From Clostridiales bacterium (lineage in GTDB: Bacteria; Bacillota; Clostridia; Lachnospirales; Lachnospiraceae): DNA of 64,000 bases. The position numbers and the translations under genes are program-made. The DNA is taken from NCBI GenBank assembly GCA_021204045.1, contig JAJQAA010000016.1:1-64000 (forward strand). Direction: 5' to 3'. The notes beneath the pieces were generated by a model that was given only the letters and a program-made list of their open reading frames with translations, did not search any database and was not told the origin of the DNA. Position 1 is the stretch's first letter. Each line of letters begins with the position of its first letter. Shown in pieces: positions 7,591-16,666 of this stretch.

Positions 7591-8850
7591 TTACGAAAGT
7601 TTTCTGGGATCTGCAATCGCCCCGGCCAGTGCACAGGCCGCTGCAGTCGCAGGGCTTGCCAAGATAATTTCCGAAGACCTGCTGCCCATACGTCCGGTAA
7701 AATTGCGGTTTGCCGTCGAAACACAGACCTCACCGTCCCCCAGTACTCCGCCCTGTACTCCGATACATGGTCCACAGCCCGGGTGCTCTACCACACATCC
7801 CGCATCCAAAAGATCAGCAACAATCCCTTCGGAAATCGCCTTCCGGAATACCTCCACAGAAGCTGGCTGCACAATCGTCCTGACACGGACTGTTTTTCCT
7901 TTCAGAATGTGGTTTACAACGCGAAGATCTTCCAGTCTTCCGTTTGTACAAGTTCCGATAAATACCTGGTTGATTCGTCTTCCCTCAAATTCCGTAATTT
8001 TCGCATAATTATCTACTCGGCCAGGCATAGCCAATGACGGAACGATTTCATCCAGGTTATAATAGAGTGTTTTTCTATACTCCGCGCCTTCATCCGCCCA
8101 AATATATCTCCACTCCTTCTTTGCCTTTCCTTTTAAATAATCAAAAACCTTCTCATCTGGCTTGCAGACTGAATTTTTTGCACCCAGCTCCACACCCATG
8201 TTGCATAAGGTCATCCGTTCGGCAATACTCATATTTGCAATTCCATCACCATGATACTCGATCGACATATAATCTGCCCCGGATGCGGTAATATCACCTG
8301 CGATTGTAAGGATCAAATCTTTTGCAACAACACCTGGCCTGAATCTGCCTGAAACTTCAATCTTCAGAGATTCCGGTACCCTCAGCCAAAGCTTTCCTGT
8401 GGCCCATGCAGCAGCCATCTCACTGCGCCCGATGCCTGTCGAAAAGCTTCCCATCGCCCCATGCGTACATGTATGACTGTCCGCACCGACCGTAATCAGG
8501 CCGGGCGCCGCAAATCCCTCCTGACACATGATCTGATGGCAAATCCCGCCCTTTTTATCCATATCATAAAAATGCCGGATATGTTGCTTTTCGATAAACT
8601 CTCTTGTCTTTATATGGCTGTTGGCATAAGCGGCGGTAGAAGGCGGTACCGTATGGTCAAAAATAACTACAATGCGATCCGGATCGTATACTGTTTCTGC
8701 ACCGATCTCAGAAAACGTAGAACAAATCGATGATGTATTCTCATGGCTCATACAAAAGTCAGGATATACGGTAACCACATCACCGGCCCTTACTTCCCTG
8801 CCCGCTGCAACACCTAATATCTTTTCTGCAAACGTCTTACCGTTTTCCAT
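7591..8850 (-). CDS. LeuC-type hydro-lyase large subunit (pair 1)
   Basis: Protein of 419 aa of the aconitase superfamily (isopropylmalate/homoaconitate dehydratase branch), expected to carry one [4Fe-4S] cluster and to dehydrate or hydrate a 2-hydroxy di- or tricarboxylate. Seen are VGADSHTCTHGAMGSFSTGIG, the cluster cysteine of FIGTCTNGRLEDL and the paired cysteines of HPGCGPCIGVQGG, with the final ANRNFTGRMGS block. The pair with the following LeuD-type gene is complete. It sits three bases after the LeuD-type subunit of pair 2, so both pairs are clearly co-transcribed. A role in leucine synthesis is unlikely because leuA and leuB neighbours are absent and importers surround it. Confidence 0.9.
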   Translation of the reverse strand: MENGKTFAEKILGVAAGREVRAGDVVTVYPDFCMSHENTSSICSTFSEIGAETVYDPDRIVVIFDHTVPPSTAAYANSHIKTREFIEKQHIRHFYDMDKKGGICHQIMCQEGFAAPGLITVGADSHTCTHGAMGSFSTGIGRSEMAAAWATGKLWLRVPESLKIEVSGRFRPGVVAKDLILTIAGDITASGADYMSIEYHGDGIANMSIAERMTLCNMGVELGAKNSVCKPDEKVFDYLKGKAKKEWRYIWADEGAEYRKTLYYNLDEIVPSLAMPGRVDNYAKITEFEGRRINQVFIGTCTNGRLEDLRVVNHILKGKTVRVRTIVQPASVEVFRKAISEGIVADLLDAGCVVEHPGCGPCIGVQGGVLGDGEVCVSTANRNFTGRMGSRSSEIILASPATAAACALAGAIADPRKLS

Positions 8851-8853
8851 GCC

Positions 8854-9363
8854 CTACTCCCTCTTTGTGAACGCTTCAAACCCACCATATGTTTTCATAA
8901 AGGGAACCATGCCCCCTGACTCCAGGATACTTACCATCAGATCCGGAAGGGGCGTGATCGAAGCTGAAACCCCGTTTGTCCTGTCATAAAGAACCGTGCC
9001 TCCCAGTTCATACTCCAGTATATCTCCATCGGAAATAAAGGAGGTATCACACTCTACAATCGGCAGGCCGATATTAATCGCATTTCTGTAAAATATACGT
9101 GAAAAACTTTTCGCGACTACACATTTCACACCAGAACCCAGCAGCGCCACCGGTGCCTGTTCCCTCGAAGACCCGCAGCCAAAATATTCCCCGGCTACAA
9201 CGATTGCTCCTCCGGCGCTTTTTTTCTTAAATTCCGGATCCAAATCTTCCATTACATGGTCCACAAGATCCTGCTTGTTCAGCGTCTTTGTATACTTGCC
9301 GGCAATAATTAAGTCTGTGTTAATATCATCTCCGTAGACAATTGCTTTTTCAATAATTTTCAT
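8854..9363 (-). CDS. LeuD-type hydro-lyase small subunit (pair 2)
   Basis: Protein of 169 aa, a second swivel-domain subunit with VYGDDINTDLIIAGKYT, EYFGCGSSREQAPVALLGSG and YRNAINIGLPIVECD. The specificity loop reads YTKTLN, different from the YTYILL of pair 1, which argues for a different substrate or step. The ATG at 9363 is preferred because GAGG lies 6-7 bases upstream. The ATG at 9375 abuts AAGG with no spacing. It begins 14 bases after its large subunit and ends three bases before the pair 1 large subunit. Confidence 0.88.
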   Translation of the reverse strand: MKIIEKAIVYGDDINTDLIIAGKYTKTLNKQDLVDHVMEDLDPEFKKKSAGGAIVVAGEYFGCGSSREQAPVALLGSGVKCVVAKSFSRIFYRNAINIGLPIVECDTSFISDGDILEYELGGTVLYDRTNGVSASITPLPDLMVSILESGGMVPFMKTYGGFEAFTKRE

Positions 9364-9377
9364 TTTTGGCCTCATCC

Positions 9378-10592
9378 TTAAACAATAAGCTCACGTGGAT
9401 CCGCAATTCTTCCTGCCAGCGCCGAGGCTGCGACCGTTTGTGGGGAAGCAAGATAAATCTTTGCCTTGTTATTTCCCATTCTTCCCTTAAAATTCCGGTT
9501 CGTTGTCGAAATCACATTTTCACCATCCGCCGGAACACCGCCAAGTGTACCTACACATACACCGCAGCTGGGCGTACAGATGGTTGCCCCCGCATCAATC
9601 AGGTCAATGAGAATACCCGAGGCAGCTGCCCGCCGCAGTACGGTTTCCGATGCCGGATATACAAGCAGACGCACTCCCGGATCAATATGATGCCCTTTTA
9701 AGATCATCGCCGCCTGTTCCAGATCCTCATAGCGCCCATTTGTGCAGCTGCCAAGTACCGCCTGCTGAATCGGAATCCCCTCTACTTCCCGAATAAAACA
9801 CATATTGTCAACAGTATGAGGTTTTGCTATCACAGGTTCTAATGTCGTAAGATCAATCTCAACCGTCTTAAAATATTCCGCATCCGGGTCTGCCTGGACT
9901 CCCAGTTTCGAGTGACAGGTAAAACCGCATTTCGCCCCCATCTCGACAACCATATTGGTTATGGTGAGCCGATTTGCCTCGGTACAATGCTCCAGATATT
10001 CTCCGTAAAACTCCACACTGGCATAATTGCAGCCATCTGCACCCAATGTCCCGATTGTATACAGGATGATATCCTTTGCATCACACATGGACGGAAGCAA
10101 TCCCTTCAAATTGACACGGAGCGTCTTTGGCACCTTAAACCACAATTTTCCTGTCAGCAAAGCCGTTGCTATATCTGTTGCCCCCAGGCCAGTGGAAAGT
10201 GTTCCGCAGGCTCCGTAAGTACAGGTATGGGAATCACTTCCCACAATCAAACTCCCCGGACTCGCCCAGCCGCTCTCCGCGACCAGCTGGTGACAGACTC
10301 CTCTTCCACCCTCGTAGAAATGAATATTCTGTTCCTTCACAAAGCTTCTCAAAAATGCGTGAATATTCGATAATTTTTCATTAGAAGGAGGCGTACAATG
10401 GTCAAACACTACGACTACCTTTTCCGGATCGAAAACATTTTCTCCGCCCATTTCTCGGAACGCCCGGACAGCCAATGGTCCGTTTGCATCATGCATCATG
10501 ACAAGATCAATGCTGCACAGCGCAATTTCTCCCGCACACACCTCATAGCCAGCATGATTTCCTATAATCTTCTCCGCAATTGTTTTTCCCAA
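9378..10592 (-). CDS. LeuC-type hydro-lyase large subunit (pair 2)
   Basis: Protein of 404 aa of the aconitase superfamily with VGSDSHTCTYGACGTLSTGLG, the cluster cysteine in VLGSCTNGRYEDL, the cysteine pair in TPSCGVCVGTLGG and TTNRNFKGRMGN. The best start is TTG at 10592, with GGGAGG nine bases upstream. An ATG further upstream would overlap the DUF6282 gene and has no ribosome binding site. It forms a complete heterodimer with the next gene. Two different hydro-lyase pairs in one operon could perform a two-step isomerisation by dehydration and rehydration, or act on two different acids. Confidence 0.9.
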   Translation of the reverse strand: MGKTIAEKIIGNHAGYEVCAGEIALCSIDLVMMHDANGPLAVRAFREMGGENVFDPEKVVVVFDHCTPPSNEKLSNIHAFLRSFVKEQNIHFYEGGRGVCHQLVAESGWASPGSLIVGSDSHTCTYGACGTLSTGLGATDIATALLTGKLWFKVPKTLRVNLKGLLPSMCDAKDIILYTIGTLGADGCNYASVEFYGEYLEHCTEANRLTITNMVVEMGAKCGFTCHSKLGVQADPDAEYFKTVEIDLTTLEPVIAKPHTVDNMCFIREVEGIPIQQAVLGSCTNGRYEDLEQAAMILKGHHIDPGVRLLVYPASETVLRRAAASGILIDLIDAGATICTPSCGVCVGTLGGVPADGENVISTTNRNFKGRMGNNKAKIYLASPQTVAASALAGRIADPRELIV

Positions 10593-10614
10593 GGTATATC
10601 TCCTCCCTTTTCGT

Positions 10615-11505
10615 TTACTTGTTAAGCAGCCAGATCGGATTATCAACAATCATTTTTCTGACGTCTGTGTCGCTTATCCCGGCTTTACAGAGTTCTTCGC
10701 AGAACTCCAGCAGCCCTTCATCCGGATAGATATAATCCTTTCTTCCCAAATCGGTTCCCAGCGTGCAGTGGGCAACACCAATCGTCCTGATCTGCTCCAC
10801 AACCTCGCTAAATTCCACTTTCCCCGTTTTCCAGGTTGTATAGCAATGCTCTATGTACGCCCCATAATTTACCAGTTCCTTCTGCTGGTCGATCGTGTAA
10901 TAGGTTCCCGGATAATCCGCATGTGTGATAATTATCCGCTTCACTCCACGCGCGGCCGCTTCCTTTACCAGAACCATCACTTCCGCCTGAGACAGATGGC
11001 CGCTTTCAAGAATTATGTCATACTTAGCGATAACATCCAGTACATCACATGCCTCCTTTGTCAGTTGGCCGGCTTCATCCAGGACACTCAGTTTTTTAAA
11101 CTGGACACCTTCTTCTCTCATCTTCAGAACCAGTGTCGCCCAGTAGGGGAGCTTTCCCTTTTCATGGCCGCCCCCAAAGACCAGTTCCTGCTCATGGGCG
11201 CTATCTGTCGTCGGCATCCAGACAATCTTATTTCCCGCCCGGGCTGCCATTTCCACCGCAATCGCATTAATTCCGCCAACGGAATTATTCAGTACGATTC
11301 CGCCGACCGCATCACATCCCGGAAACATCTTATTGACTATATCCGCACGATAAGCCGTGGAAGTATAATGATTCTTGATCGCGTAGCCAGCCATGCCGCT
11401 GTCGATAATCCTCTGGGCCATCTCGCAATCATCCATCCTCCTCGGTAGAATATCCGGGCCGGAATGAACATGCAGGTCATATCCCCCTTTAATCAAATCC
11501 TTCAT
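10615..11505 (-). CDS. DUF6282-like, metal-dependent hydrolase-type protein
   Basis: Protein of 296 aa resembling the DUF6282 group of PHP/amidohydrolase-like TIM barrels. The N-terminal DLHVHSGPDILPR has the HxH metal motif, followed by IKNHYTST, an ESGH in the middle, ITHADYP and GTDLGRKDY toward the C-terminus, all candidate metal ligands. No reaction has been assigned to this group as far as I know. An enol-lactone, amide or ester hydrolysis is plausible but unproven. AAGGAG lies 7 bases before the ATG. It lies between the tricarboxylate-binding protein and the second hydro-lyase pair, so it probably acts early in the pathway, on the imported compound or its derivative. Confidence 0.7.
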   Translation of the reverse strand: MKDLIKGGYDLHVHSGPDILPRRMDDCEMAQRIIDSGMAGYAIKNHYTSTAYRADIVNKMFPGCDAVGGIVLNNSVGGINAIAVEMAARAGNKIVWMPTTDSAHEQELVFGGGHEKGKLPYWATLVLKMREEGVQFKKLSVLDEAGQLTKEACDVLDVIAKYDIILESGHLSQAEVMVLVKEAAARGVKRIIITHADYPGTYYTIDQQKELVNYGAYIEHCYTTWKTGKVEFSEVVEQIRTIGVAHCTLGTDLGRKDYIYPDEGLLEFCEELCKAGISDTDVRKMIVDNPIWLLNK

Positions 11506-11562
11506 AATATTAAACTCCTTCCATATCCGTAATTTTTAATGTGCCAATAACAAGTGTGCAGA

Positions 11563-12639
11563 TTATTCTACGCTGACCATATCCTTCAGCTGATAAATCG
11601 CATCATAAATGCTCTGTGATACCGCCTTATATTCTTCGGAATTCCGCTCCTCCAGTACAAAGCTGTTTTTTGACAGCCATTCCTGAAATTCCGGATACTG
11701 AATCGCCCGCTCCAATGCACCGGCTATTTTATCACAAATTGCCTTAGGCGTTCCCGGAGGCGCCACTATACCGCGAACGCTGTCCAATGTCGTGAAATCA
11801 TATCCTAATTCATGGGTTGACGGTACATCAGGAAGATAAGGGACTCTGTCCGTTCCCAGGATAGCAAGAATCGTTACCTCGCCCTCATTCGTCGCGCCAA
11901 CATCCGCCGGGCAGATACAGAGATCCACGTCACCGGACATGACACCCAAAACTGCGTTGCTGCTCCCGTCAAAAGGAACATCCGTATAATCGATCCCCAG
12001 CGCGTCCTTCATGACCATACTTTGCAAATGCATGGAGCCGCCGACGCCCGAGGTACCGTTTGTCAGTTCCTTTGTCTTCGCGCCCTCCAGAAGTTCATCA
12101 AATGTTGTGTACGGGGAACCGGATTTAACAACCAGGCAATACGGCGTATTGTCAAAAGAATAAATATATTCAAAGCCCATCACATCATAATCCGCATCAT
12201 ACAGGATATCGCTGGCTGTAATCAACGGAATCGTCATGCTGAACAAGTTGTATCCGTCCGGATCTGAGGTCCACATCTCATTCGCTGCCAGACGTCCCGC
12301 TGCACCGGTTACATTCTCAATAACAATATTTGCCCCCAGTTCCTGCTGCAGATAGGGCTGCAGTGCGCGAATGTAAAGATCATTACTTCCCACATTCGAA
12401 TGAGATACAATCCGAATATTTCCGTTCGGATAATCACCGGCGTCATCAGCGGAGTCGGTTCCGCCAGAAGCTGTCGTTTCCGCGGCGGCGGCTGTAGTCT
12501 CCGCGGCGGCAGTTGTAGTCTCCGCCGCAGCAGCTGTAGTCGCCGCTGCTGTCGTGGCGGTCTGTGCCGACTGCCCACACGCGCTCAGACCCAGCGCAGC
12601 TATGGCTGCCAAAGCCAGTAAATTTCTTGTCTTTCTCAT
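11563..12639 (-). CDS. tctC: tripartite tricarboxylate transporter substrate-binding lipoprotein
   Basis: Protein of 358 aa of the TctC/Bug family, the extracytoplasmic receptor for a carboxylate importer. Residues 1-21 are a lipoprotein signal peptide ending in the lipobox LSAC. A low-complexity Ala/Thr/Glu linker follows up to about residue 60, and then the Bug core starts with NIRIVSHSNVGSNDLYIRAL and continues with TNGTSGVGGSMHLQS and VAPPGTPKAICDKI. Bug proteins bind di- and tricarboxylates through water-bridged carboxylate contacts. It is followed by the DUF6282 gene and preceded by its membrane partners TctA and TctB. The ligand cannot be read from the sequence. Confidence 0.92.
   Translation of the reverse strand: MRKTRNLLALAAIAALGLSACGQSAQTATTAAATTAAAAETTTAAAETTAAAAETTASGGTDSADDAGDYPNGNIRIVSHSNVGSNDLYIRALQPYLQQELGANIVIENVTGAAGRLAANEMWTSDPDGYNLFSMTIPLITASDILYDADYDVMGFEYIYSFDNTPYCLVVKSGSPYTTFDELLEGAKTKELTNGTSGVGGSMHLQSMVMKDALGIDYTDVPFDGSSNAVLGVMSGDVDLCICPADVGATNEGEVTILAILGTDRVPYLPDVPSTHELGYDFTTLDSVRGIVAPPGTPKAICDKIAGALERAIQYPEFQEWLSKNSFVLEERNSEEYKAVSQSIYDAIYQLKDMVSVE
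12484..12546 (-). repeat. three 21-bp tandem repeats in the tctC linker
   Basis: Three adjacent 21-base units (12484-12504, 12505-12525, 12526-12546) differ at a few positions and encode seven-residue units of the type AAAAETT. They form part of the flexible linker between the lipid anchor and the binding domain. A more degenerate copy precedes them. Confidence 0.75.
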
Positions 12640-12691
12640 TTTTTACCTCTCCTTTACATTTTTATATACATTAACGCGGAAAATCTCCGTG

Positions 12692-14164
12692 CTATGTTCG
12701 ATTATCCTTCTTTACATATGGCAGGATTATAATCAAACAGGTGATAATCAGCAAAACCAGACAGATCGGTTTCTTATAAAGGAAACTCCAGCCCTTGTTG
12801 ATCATCAAAGAACGGCTCAGGTTGCTCTCCGCAAGGCTGCCGAGCACCAGACCTAAAACAATTGTAACCATAGGAAAATTGGCCCTCCTGAGAAAATATC
12901 CCACGATACCAAAAACTCCCGCAATAAACACATCCCAGAAGGAATAGCGCAGGCTATAGGTTCCCAAAACAGAAAGTACAATAATATTCGGAACCAAAAT
13001 CTGATATGGCAAAATCGTTACCTTTGCGAAATAACGCAGCAGTGGTAAAGCAATAATAACCAGCGCAAAATTGGTAAACAGCATTCCCCAGAAAAATACG
13101 TACAGGCTTGTTGGCGGGGCAGCAAAAAGCTTTGGTCCCACATCAATCCCCTGCATTGTCAGAAGTCCCATAACCACCGCGCACACGGTACTTCCCGGAA
13201 TCCCGAAAGCGAGCGTCGGAATCAATGCGGTTCCTACCGTAGCGTTATTGGCCGCCTCCGGGGCAATTACACCCTTGATATTACCCGTTCCAAATGTATC
13301 CTTATCCGGCTCGCCGTTCGCAATCGACGTATAGGCGATCATATTGGCCGCGCCGCCCTCGACGCCGGGAACTGCTCCAAAAAATGCCCCCATTGCAGAC
13401 GCTTTTAAAAGGATTTTCCAGTTTTTAAGCGTGATCCTTGCCCCATTCAGTGTACTGCCGGACAATTTCTGGGTCTTCGAAACACTCCTTGACTCCTCCG
13501 CCAATGATATCGTCTGACTGATTCCAAACAATCCCATTATGACAACCATAAAAGAAATGCCGTCCGCCAGTTGGATGGAGCCAAAGGTAAATCGGTCAAG
13601 CCCTGTGATCGGATCATAGCCGACCATCGCAAGTGCCAGTCCAAAGCAGCCTCCCAAAATTCCTTTCAGCAACGTATCCCGCGATGCAACTGCGATGACA
13701 CTCAAACCAAAAATCGCTAACATGAACTGCTCCGCCGTGCCAAAATACAGCACAATCCTGGATACCAGCGGCGTAAAAAACATCAGACACAGGGCTGCTA
13801 TGAAACCTCCCACTGCAGAAGCCATCGTCGAGGCCCCCAGCGCATCCATGCTCCGTCCCTGCTGAGCCATCGGAAACCCATCCAGTATCGTCGCGGTTGA
13901 ATTTGTCGTGCCTGGGATCCCCAATAAAATCGCTGTAATCGATCCCCCATATACGCCGCCCGTATAGATACCGGCCATAAGGAGCAGCGCGTTTGTCGTA
14001 TTCATCCCGTAACTGATCGGAATCAACAGAGCAATGCCGATCGTCGGCCCCAGCCCGGGCAAAGCACCAACTACAATGCCTAAAAACGTACCCAGAAGCA
14101 CAACGCCCAGGCTCATGGGCGTGACGCTCGCAAAAAAGGCTGTTAAAATACCTGCAAAGTCCAT
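12692..14164 (-). CDS. tctA: tripartite tricarboxylate transporter large permease
   Basis: Protein of 490 aa, the channel-forming membrane subunit of a TTT family importer. It shows the family signature near residue 20-45 (GTFLGIVVGALPGLGPTIGIAL), many hydrophobic segments, GIPGTTNSTATILDGFPMAQQ, FGAVPGVEGGAANMIAY and FGIPGSTVCAVVMGLL. GAGGAGG lies before the ATG. It is 11 bases downstream of tctB and 52 upstream of tctC, giving the order B-A-C rather than the commoner C-B-A. The system is driven by ion gradients and takes up carboxylates such as citrate. Its neighbours suggest that it supplies the aconitase-type enzymes. Confidence 0.94.
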   Translation of the reverse strand: MDFAGILTAFFASVTPMSLGVVLLGTFLGIVVGALPGLGPTIGIALLIPISYGMNTTNALLLMAGIYTGGVYGGSITAILLGIPGTTNSTATILDGFPMAQQGRSMDALGASTMASAVGGFIAALCLMFFTPLVSRIVLYFGTAEQFMLAIFGLSVIAVASRDTLLKGILGGCFGLALAMVGYDPITGLDRFTFGSIQLADGISFMVVIMGLFGISQTISLAEESRSVSKTQKLSGSTLNGARITLKNWKILLKASAMGAFFGAVPGVEGGAANMIAYTSIANGEPDKDTFGTGNIKGVIAPEAANNATVGTALIPTLAFGIPGSTVCAVVMGLLTMQGIDVGPKLFAAPPTSLYVFFWGMLFTNFALVIIALPLLRYFAKVTILPYQILVPNIIVLSVLGTYSLRYSFWDVFIAGVFGIVGYFLRRANFPMVTIVLGLVLGSLAESNLSRSLMINKGWSFLYKKPICLVLLIITCLIIILPYVKKDNRT

Positions 14165-14175
14165 GAATTACCTCC

Positions 14176-14676
14176 TCATTGCACGATTTTTGCCAACATC
14201 CCGGCAGGCAGGCGGACATTGAGCACCGAACCAAACAGGAAATACCACAGTAATACAATCACAACACTTGTTATAACCAGTACGACAGGATTCGGAAATT
14301 TTTCTCTGAAGCCATACGCCAGGCAAAATACAATACTGGATACGACGAAGCCCGTCAGCAGCATCAGGATCAGGTAGGCGAATATCATGGCTGTAAATAC
14401 AAAGAACTTCTTTTTGTCATGGAAAACACCGCTTATCGGTTCTTCTTCACTCTCTCCTGATTTCTCCTTTTGCCTGGCTTTCTGCGCCTTTATATTGCGT
14501 ACAATCTCCGCAATCCCACTGACCGCAGCCACTGCAAAGACAAATTTTGGAAATGCCATGGCGCTGGAAGAATACCGGCTGACAAAAAAGCCATCGATCG
14601 CCATAACTCCAATAAACAGGAGAAGAACTATCGTCATTACAATTTCTACATTTAGATATTTTTTGATTTTATCCAA
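14176..14676 (-). CDS. tctB: tripartite tricarboxylate transporter small permease
   Basis: Protein of 166 aa, the poorly conserved small membrane subunit of the TTT importer, with about four transmembrane segments (residues 12-30, 40-60, 85-110 and 120-150) separated by a charged cytoplasmic loop rich in Lys and Glu. The start is TTG at 14676, with GGAGGGG about 7 bases upstream. It lies 27 bases after the last gene of the Opp importer with no terminator between, linking the two transporters in one transcription unit. Confidence 0.85.
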   Translation of the reverse strand: MDKIKKYLNVEIVMTIVLLLFIGVMAIDGFFVSRYSSSAMAFPKFVFAVAAVSGIAEIVRNIKAQKARQKEKSGESEEEPISGVFHDKKKFFVFTAMIFAYLILMLLTGFVVSSIVFCLAYGFREKFPNPVVLVITSVVIVLLWYFLFGSVLNVRLPAGMLAKIVQ

Positions 14677-14703
14677 TCATTTCCCCTCCATACCATATAA
14701 AAA

Positions 14704-15654
14704 TTACTCATACAGCCTGCAAGCTACATAATGCCCCTTTTCTATCTCACGCAAAGGAAAATCGCATTCCCTGCATGCTTCTGTTGCCAATGGGCAGCGA
14801 TCCGCGAATCTGCACCCTGGTTTTGGCTCGATCGGGCTGCTCACTTCCCCTTCAAGGATTTTTAACTGTTTTCGATAGCGGACGCTTGGGATCAAAATCG
14901 CGTCAAGCAAAGCCTTTGTATAGGGGTGCAGCGGATTTTCAAACAACTCATCCGTAGAAGCCGTCTCAATTGACTGGCCCAAATACATCACCATGATCCT
15001 CTGACTTATATGTTTTACCACACTCATATTGTGTGTCACGAACATATATGTAAGGTTCATGCTTTCCTGCAGATCCATCATCAGGTTCAAAACCTGGGCC
15101 TGAATTGACACATCCAGAGCCGATACTGGTTCATCGCAGACAATAAATTCCGGATCCAGCGCAAGTGCCCTTGCGATACCGATCCTTTGTCGTCTTCCCT
15201 CATCCAGTTCATGTGGAAACGTATTAATAAACCGGGGCGCCAGACCCACCATATCCATCAGATACTCCACCCGTTCCTGAACTTCTTTTTTGTTCTTAAT
15301 AGTTCCATTGACACGAATCGGCTCAGCAATAATATCACTTACAGTCATGCGGGGATTCAGCGAAGTAAACGGATCCTGAAAAATAATCTGCATTTTTTTG
15401 CGCATTTCATTCATCTGATTTCGATTAAATCCGATAATATCCCGGCCTCCAAAAAGGATTTTCCCTGACGTCGGCTCAATCAACCTTAAAATTGTCCTGC
15501 CCAGCGTTGATTTCCCACAACCGGATTCTCCCACAACCCCCAGGGTTTCTCCTCTGTCAATATGAAGATTTACCTTATCTACCGCGTGCAGTCTGCCGCG
15601 CGGGGTCTCAAAATACTTGGCGAGGTCTACTGTCTGTATCAAAGGCTCTGGCAT
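14704..15654 (-). CDS. oppF: Opp/Dpp ABC transporter ATP-binding protein (cassette 1)
   Basis: ATPase subunit of 316 aa for an oligopeptide-type importer, acting at the inner face of the membrane. Walker [10 protein letters not shown] lies near residue 47 and Walker B reads [12 protein letters not shown]. The C-terminal oligopeptide-transporter extension has a cysteine cluster ([19 protein letters not shown]), typical of an iron-sulfur site. The expected LSGGQ signature is unusual: [12 protein letters not shown] replaces the usual SGGQRQR, so it lacks the canonical serine. Its paralogue in cassette 2 has HELDGGRRQRIG. The ATG at 15654 has AAGGAGG upstream and begins 7 bases after oppD. Confidence 0.93.
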   Translation of the reverse strand: MPEPLIQTVDLAKYFETPRGRLHAVDKVNLHIDRGETLGVVGESGCGKSTLGRTILRLIEPTSGKILFGGRDIIGFNRNQMNEMRKKMQIIFQDPFTSLNPRMTVSDIIAEPIRVNGTIKNKKEVQERVEYLMDMVGLAPRFINTFPHELDEGRRQRIGIARALALDPEFIVCDEPVSALDVSIQAQVLNLMMDLQESMNLTYMFVTHNMSVVKHISQRIMVMYLGQSIETASTDELFENPLHPYTKALLDAILIPSVRYRKQLKILEGEVSSPIEPKPGCRFADRCPLATEACRECDFPLREIEKGHYVACRLYE

Positions 15655-15661
15655 GCTATGA

Positions 15662-16654
15662 TCACCTCCTTCCAATTGCCTCTTTCCTCTCAAAGAGGAA
15701 GCATTTTATCATATGTCCATCATCAAATATATGGGTGCCCGGTTCCTTTTCCCTGCAGACATCCCTGCAATAACGGCAGCGCTCGGCGAAACGACATCCC
15801 TTCGGCAGCTGTGCTGGATCCGGCATCAGGCCATCTATGGGCGACAGGCGTCTAGCCTTGCTCTTAATATCAGGGATTGAATTAAAAAGCCCAACTGTAT
15901 ACGGATGATGGTCTTTACCTTCAAAAATCATTTCCGCCGTACCGTACTCGATAATCTCCCCCGCATAGACGATAGCCACAGTGTCGCACATCTGTGCTAC
16001 AACCCCAAGATCGTGAGTGATCAAAATCATAGCTGTATCCATCTTTTCTTTTAACTCATTCATCGTCTTTAATACCTGAGCCTGGATCGTCACATCCAGC
16101 GCTGTCGTAGGCTCATCGGCGAGAATCAGCCGCGGATTACAGGCCAGCGCCATGGCGATCACGATACGCTGCCGCATGCCGCCGGAAAACTGATGCGGAT
16201 ACTCATGTTTTCTCGAGTGTGGGATCCCGACCAGTTCCAGCATATCGTCTACCTTTTTGCGTATTTCTCCACTGCTCAGATCAAATTCATGCATCTCGAT
16301 CACTTCTGCAATCTGATCGCCCACTGTTAAAAGCGGATTGAGAGAACTCATCGGGTCAGAAAAAATCATGGAAATATCATTTCCACGGATTGCCCGCATA
16401 TCCGCTTCCGAGGCATCAATCAGATTTTTATTATCAAAAGTAATACTGCCATCCGTGATCGATCCTACTTTTGCGGGAAGCAGCTTCATAATGCTCAGGG
16501 CGATGGTGCTTTTCCCGGCCCCGGTTTCCCCGACAAGACCCAGCACCTCTCCCTTCTCCAGGGACAAGTCAACGCCGTTTACCGCATAAATCAAATCATT
16601 ATCTGTTTTATAAACAACCCTCAGGTTTTTAATGTCTAAAAGCTTTTCTGGCAT
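15662..16654 (-). CDS. oppD: Opp/Dpp ABC transporter ATP-binding protein (cassette 1)
   Basis: ATPase subunit of 330 aa, the partner of the next OppF-like protein. It carries Walker [10 protein letters not shown] (residue 41 region), the signature [17 protein letters not shown], Walker [13 protein letters not shown] and the C-terminal oligopeptide domain with cysteines ([15 protein letters not shown]). This half has the canonical signature while OppF does not, so the heterodimer probably has one consensus and one degenerate site. GGGAGG lies before the ATG. It sits 12 bases after oppC. Confidence 0.95.
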   Translation of the reverse strand: MPEKLLDIKNLRVVYKTDNDLIYAVNGVDLSLEKGEVLGLVGETGAGKSTIALSIMKLLPAKVGSITDGSITFDNKNLIDASEADMRAIRGNDISMIFSDPMSSLNPLLTVGDQIAEVIEMHEFDLSSGEIRKKVDDMLELVGIPHSRKHEYPHQFSGGMRQRIVIAMALACNPRLILADEPTTALDVTIQAQVLKTMNELKEKMDTAMILITHDLGVVAQMCDTVAIVYAGEIIEYGTAEMIFEGKDHHPYTVGLFNSIPDIKSKARRLSPIDGLMPDPAQLPKGCRFAERCRYCRDVCREKEPGTHIFDDGHMIKCFLFERKEAIGRR

Positions 16655-16666
16655 TTTATCCTCCCG

